DNA from: Aurelia coerulea
Lineage: Eukaryota > Cnidaria > Scyphozoa > Semaeostomeae > Ulmaridae
Direction: 5' to 3'
DNA: 64,000 nt
Assembly (NCBI GenBank): GCA_039566865.1
Contig: CM076959.1
Location: 1,905,501-1,969,500 of the forward strand
Part shown: piece after piece, positions 61,613 through 64,000 of the stretch
Numbering within the stretch: position 1 is the first letter of the stretch
How the letters are laid out: each line of letters begins with the position of its first letter
The notes under the pieces: model-generated
The model's database searches: none
Told to the model about the DNA's origin: nothing
The model's input: only the letters and a program-made list of their open reading frames with translations
Position numbers and translations under genes: made by a program

Positions 61613-61858
61613 TCCAATGTCCAAGAAAAGCCTCCAGCGAAGTATTTCAAACAGGTTTGGACTGATGAACTTACACATCTTGTGGTGGAGCAAACAAACC
61701 TTTATAGCACCCAACAATCGGGAAATTCTGTGAATACAAACAAAGATGAAATTGAGCAATGTATAGGAATGCACATAAAGATGGGAATTGTGCAGCTTCC
61801 AACCTATGTTTCATATTGGTCCCAAGATATGAGGTGTCCACCTGTTGTGGATGTCACA
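61613..61858 (+). pseudogene. piggyBac transposase fragment (N-terminal part)
   Basis: The frame reads PPAKYFKQVWTDELTHLVVE, QTNLYSTQQSG, EIEQCIGMHIKMGIVQLPTY and VSYWSQDMRCPPVVDV. The order E-Q-T-N-x-Y-A-like, G-x-x-I-x-M-G, L-P-x-x-x-x-Y-W is characteristic of the region before the first catalytic Asp in piggyBac transposases. Unrelated sequence follows, so the catalytic domain is missing. It is unlikely to be functional. Confidence 0.7.
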
Positions 61859-62788
61859 GCTTCTGTAAAGTGCTGGTCCGCAGGTCCGATAAAATGGGGG
61901 TTTGCGGGTCTCCTTGAATGTAGGTCCCATGGCCACATACAAACGGCCTCTGTATGCGGCAAGGAGCCCCTTTGTTCAGAACGAAGCGATACCCGAGTGA
62001 TACAGCAATTCATCACGTGAAACCCATATCGATGGGATTGAACGGTGACGCAGATAATCACAAAGGTCACAAAGAGAAGAATACATTGTGAAATCGTACC
62101 TGATCAATGAAAAGATCCTGAGTCATAGCTTGCAAAGAATTTCAATTCCAATGCAAATACTTTAGTCAATGCTAACTTCATCAAAATCAACTTGCATCAT
62201 GCAACTATGGGAAAACTTTGTACTTTGGAGGAGATTCCTTCACATGGGGAAGACCCAATGCATTGTTCGATACTTTTTACACGGCTAACAATGAATAGCA
62301 TATGCATAGTATTCAATGAAAAAATGAAATAACGAAATAGCGATATTGTGAAATGACAACAAATATGGCCGTTAAGATTTTGACACAGAGAAGATCACCA
62401 AAATATCGTAATGCTGAGCAATGGAAAACTTGTTTATTTTTTCTTGGAATCCAAAGGGTACAGCAAAGCTGTTTAATTCTTTGCCCGAACATATAAGAAA
62501 TTGTTGCATCTGTAATAAATTCCTGACATTATCTAAAGACTTTTTAAAAAATAAAATTGTTACATAAATCTTACATAAGTTTTTAATGATGTACAATGTA
62601 ATAAGTTAGTGTAAGAGTTTATTATTTATTTATTATTTGTTTATTATTATTTATTTTAATGTATTATGGACAACCCTAATTTATTCAGGACAATCAATAC
62701 TTTTAATTAAAGACAATGTTTTAGGTAGCATTTAACAGAGAATAGCCATGTCATGTAGATCTGTTAACAACCATTATTATTATTATTA
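61859..62788 (+). pseudogene. Mostly non-coding; contains a LINE 3' fragment near 62420-62570
   Basis: At 62420-62570 the frame reads FSWNPKGTAKLFNSLPEHIRN, recalling the K-L-W-N-S-L-P end of LINE ORF2 proteins. An AT-rich tail with TTATT repeats follows to about 62670. The rest shows no exon. An ATT microsatellite lies at 62773-62790. Confidence 0.5.
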
Positions 62789-62821
62789 TTAAATCATCAC
62801 TGTCATTTTCAATAAACATAC

Positions 62822-63852
62822 CAGCAAGACAACTAAATTCCCCAATTTACTCTTAACTTCTTTCAGCTTCTCTTTAGAAAATCCCTCCTTATCGCAAGGG
62901 GCCCTTGGATCATATGTAATTGGATCCTTGTGAGGACCTCTTGTCTTCTTTTTAAGTTCTTTTGAATCTGCCCTTAACTTAGATGTATTGCTTCTCTTTT
63001 CTCTGCTCTTGAAGTTGTGCTTTTGCATCAATGTAGAAGCTTTAGCTATTTTGATTTCTGTGATTGGAAGGGGATTTGTTGCTTTGGTGTGTCTTTTCTT
63101 CCAGTAGCAAAGCTCTTCGGTTGGGGCTGTGTCACTTGGATACAGGCAATCGTGAAGTGAATACATAGCAGCTGCTATGTGTTTGCAGGCACCGTCCTGA
63201 CGACCAGGACACATACAATAAGCAAAGAACATGGACCCTGCGGTTGGTGACCATTGCTTTGAAGCCTCTCGAGTTCCATTTACTATAAACCACAGTCGAT
63301 AAAATTGTGCTCCTGTCCTAGTTTTAGGGTTCATTGTTGGTTTCACTTTTCCAACAAAAATGAAGTGATCTTTAAACTTTGTGACCTTCAAATCTTTGAC
63401 ATAGCCATCCTCGAATAAACCGTACTCCTTGAATGCTTTGTAGGAAGCAATTTTTTGGCAATCGTATTGTGTTGACTTAAAAATCAAGAAGTTAAAGATA
63501 TCTTCGATCCCAAAAGGCGGCAAATCAACTAATCTGTTCATTAATTCCATTTCAGATATTAAACAAGGGTCAGGTACCTTAGATCCGTTGATTTAAAGTC
63601 TGTTAGACAAGTCCAAAACAACATCGCGGAAATCAGGATTTTCCGTTAGGCCAACAACTGTTATGGCCGCTTCTGCACCCCTGCCAGCAACAACAGTTCT
63701 ATCTTCTTGCTACTACCAACAGTAACCCCCTTTGATATCAGGAACATTCGCAACTCATAGATGCTGTAGTCCTTAAGATCTTTCACCGCGATACTACCCA
63801 ATTTATTCAACACAATTTCAGAGCACGCTGCTTGCACTTCTGAGTTTGCCAT
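62822..63852 (-). pseudogene. SAP plus SWIM-finger protein, frame-broken, 3' part missing
   Basis: The ATG at 63852 opens a SAP-like helical segment (VKDLKDYSIYELRMFLISKG). After a frame change near 63680, the frame AITVVGLTENPDFRDVVLDL runs to a TAA at 63593-63595 and then resumes (VPDPCLISEMELMNRL...). Next are YKAFKEYGLFEDGYVKDLKV and the SWIM zinc finger FAYCMCPGRQDGACKHIAAA (C-x-C-x(n)-C-x-H), then a Lys-rich linker ending at a GTATGT donor at 62821. SAP plus SWIM followed by a YqaJ-type nuclease is a recurrent architecture in invertebrate accessory proteins. No YqaJ exon is seen downstream in this window, so either the gene is truncated or the next exon lies outside the resolved exons. 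Confidence 0.7.
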
Positions 63853-64000
63853 TGCTTCTCACTGTTGTTATGCCAAAAGCAAGTGAAGGTTGTCCTAACT
63901 TTTTGTCAGCCAATCAAATAGCGGAATTCATAACCACGTGATACAATGATTCGCGCGGGAACTTTAAGCCTGGTTTCCATTAAATGGTAAGGGGATCGGC
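63853..64000. other. Upstream flank of the SAP/SWIM gene
   Basis: Contains GCCAATCAAATAGCG and CCACGTGATAC words that could be CCAAT-box and E-box promoter elements, reading toward 63852. This is inference only. Confidence 0.3.

Overview
The window is invertebrate metazoan DNA: AT-rich, with spliceosomal introns and long gene-poor stretches, and dominated by mobile elements. There are no bacterial-style operons, rRNA or tRNA genes that I can see. The gene families present (KDZ transposase, DUF6589 proteins, RecQ-like and PIF1-like helicases, SAP/SWIM proteins, jockey/CR1-type LINEs, BEL/Pao and piggyBac relics) are typical of cnidarian, sponge, echinoderm or hemichordate genomes. The common AGGCCTA words are compatible with a marine deuterostome, but I cannot name the phylum.

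Layout. At 1-3127 (minus) lies a PIF1-type helicase gene whose reading frame is split by an 889-bp piggyBac-like MITE flanked by TTAA. From 3.1 to 9.8 kb there is mostly repeat debris, including a BEL/Pao fragment abutting a LINE fragment. From 9.8 to 15.7 kb (plus) there is an unidentified multi-exon gene. One of its introns holds a tandem array of 16 units of 174-182 bp, and each unit carries a 33-nt, phase-1, stop-free, exon-like segment matching the length and phase of the next constitutive exon. From 19.4 to 33.9 kb (minus) runs one long intron-rich KDZ-type transposase gene with a cysteine cluster, three exons that together carry a DDE triad, and a last exon that looks like a papain-fold peptidase of the C76/tegument-USP type. 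It carries a frameshift and a TAG. Several foldback elements sit in its introns.

From 34426 to 43346 lies the best candidate for an undescribed system. It is an 8.9-kb element with 230-254-bp terminal inverted repeats enclosing two intact convergent genes: a RecQ-like helicase (plus, two exons) and a DUF6589 protein (minus, four exons, 982 aa) with a plausible DDE-like arrangement. A second, clearly divergent and decayed copy of the same gene pair lies at 46.2-56.1 kb. It is damaged by stops, truncation and nested foldback elements.

From 57.3 to 62.6 kb are LINE copies (one nearly full-length ORF2, 5' truncated), a piggyBac transposase fragment and LINE ends. At 62.8-63.9 kb (minus) is a SAP plus SWIM protein gene of the kind that usually precedes a YqaJ nuclease domain; here it has at least one stop and a frame change.

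The main biological reading is a transposon-rich accessory region. The helicase and transposase-like genes are probably element cargo rather than host housekeeping genes.
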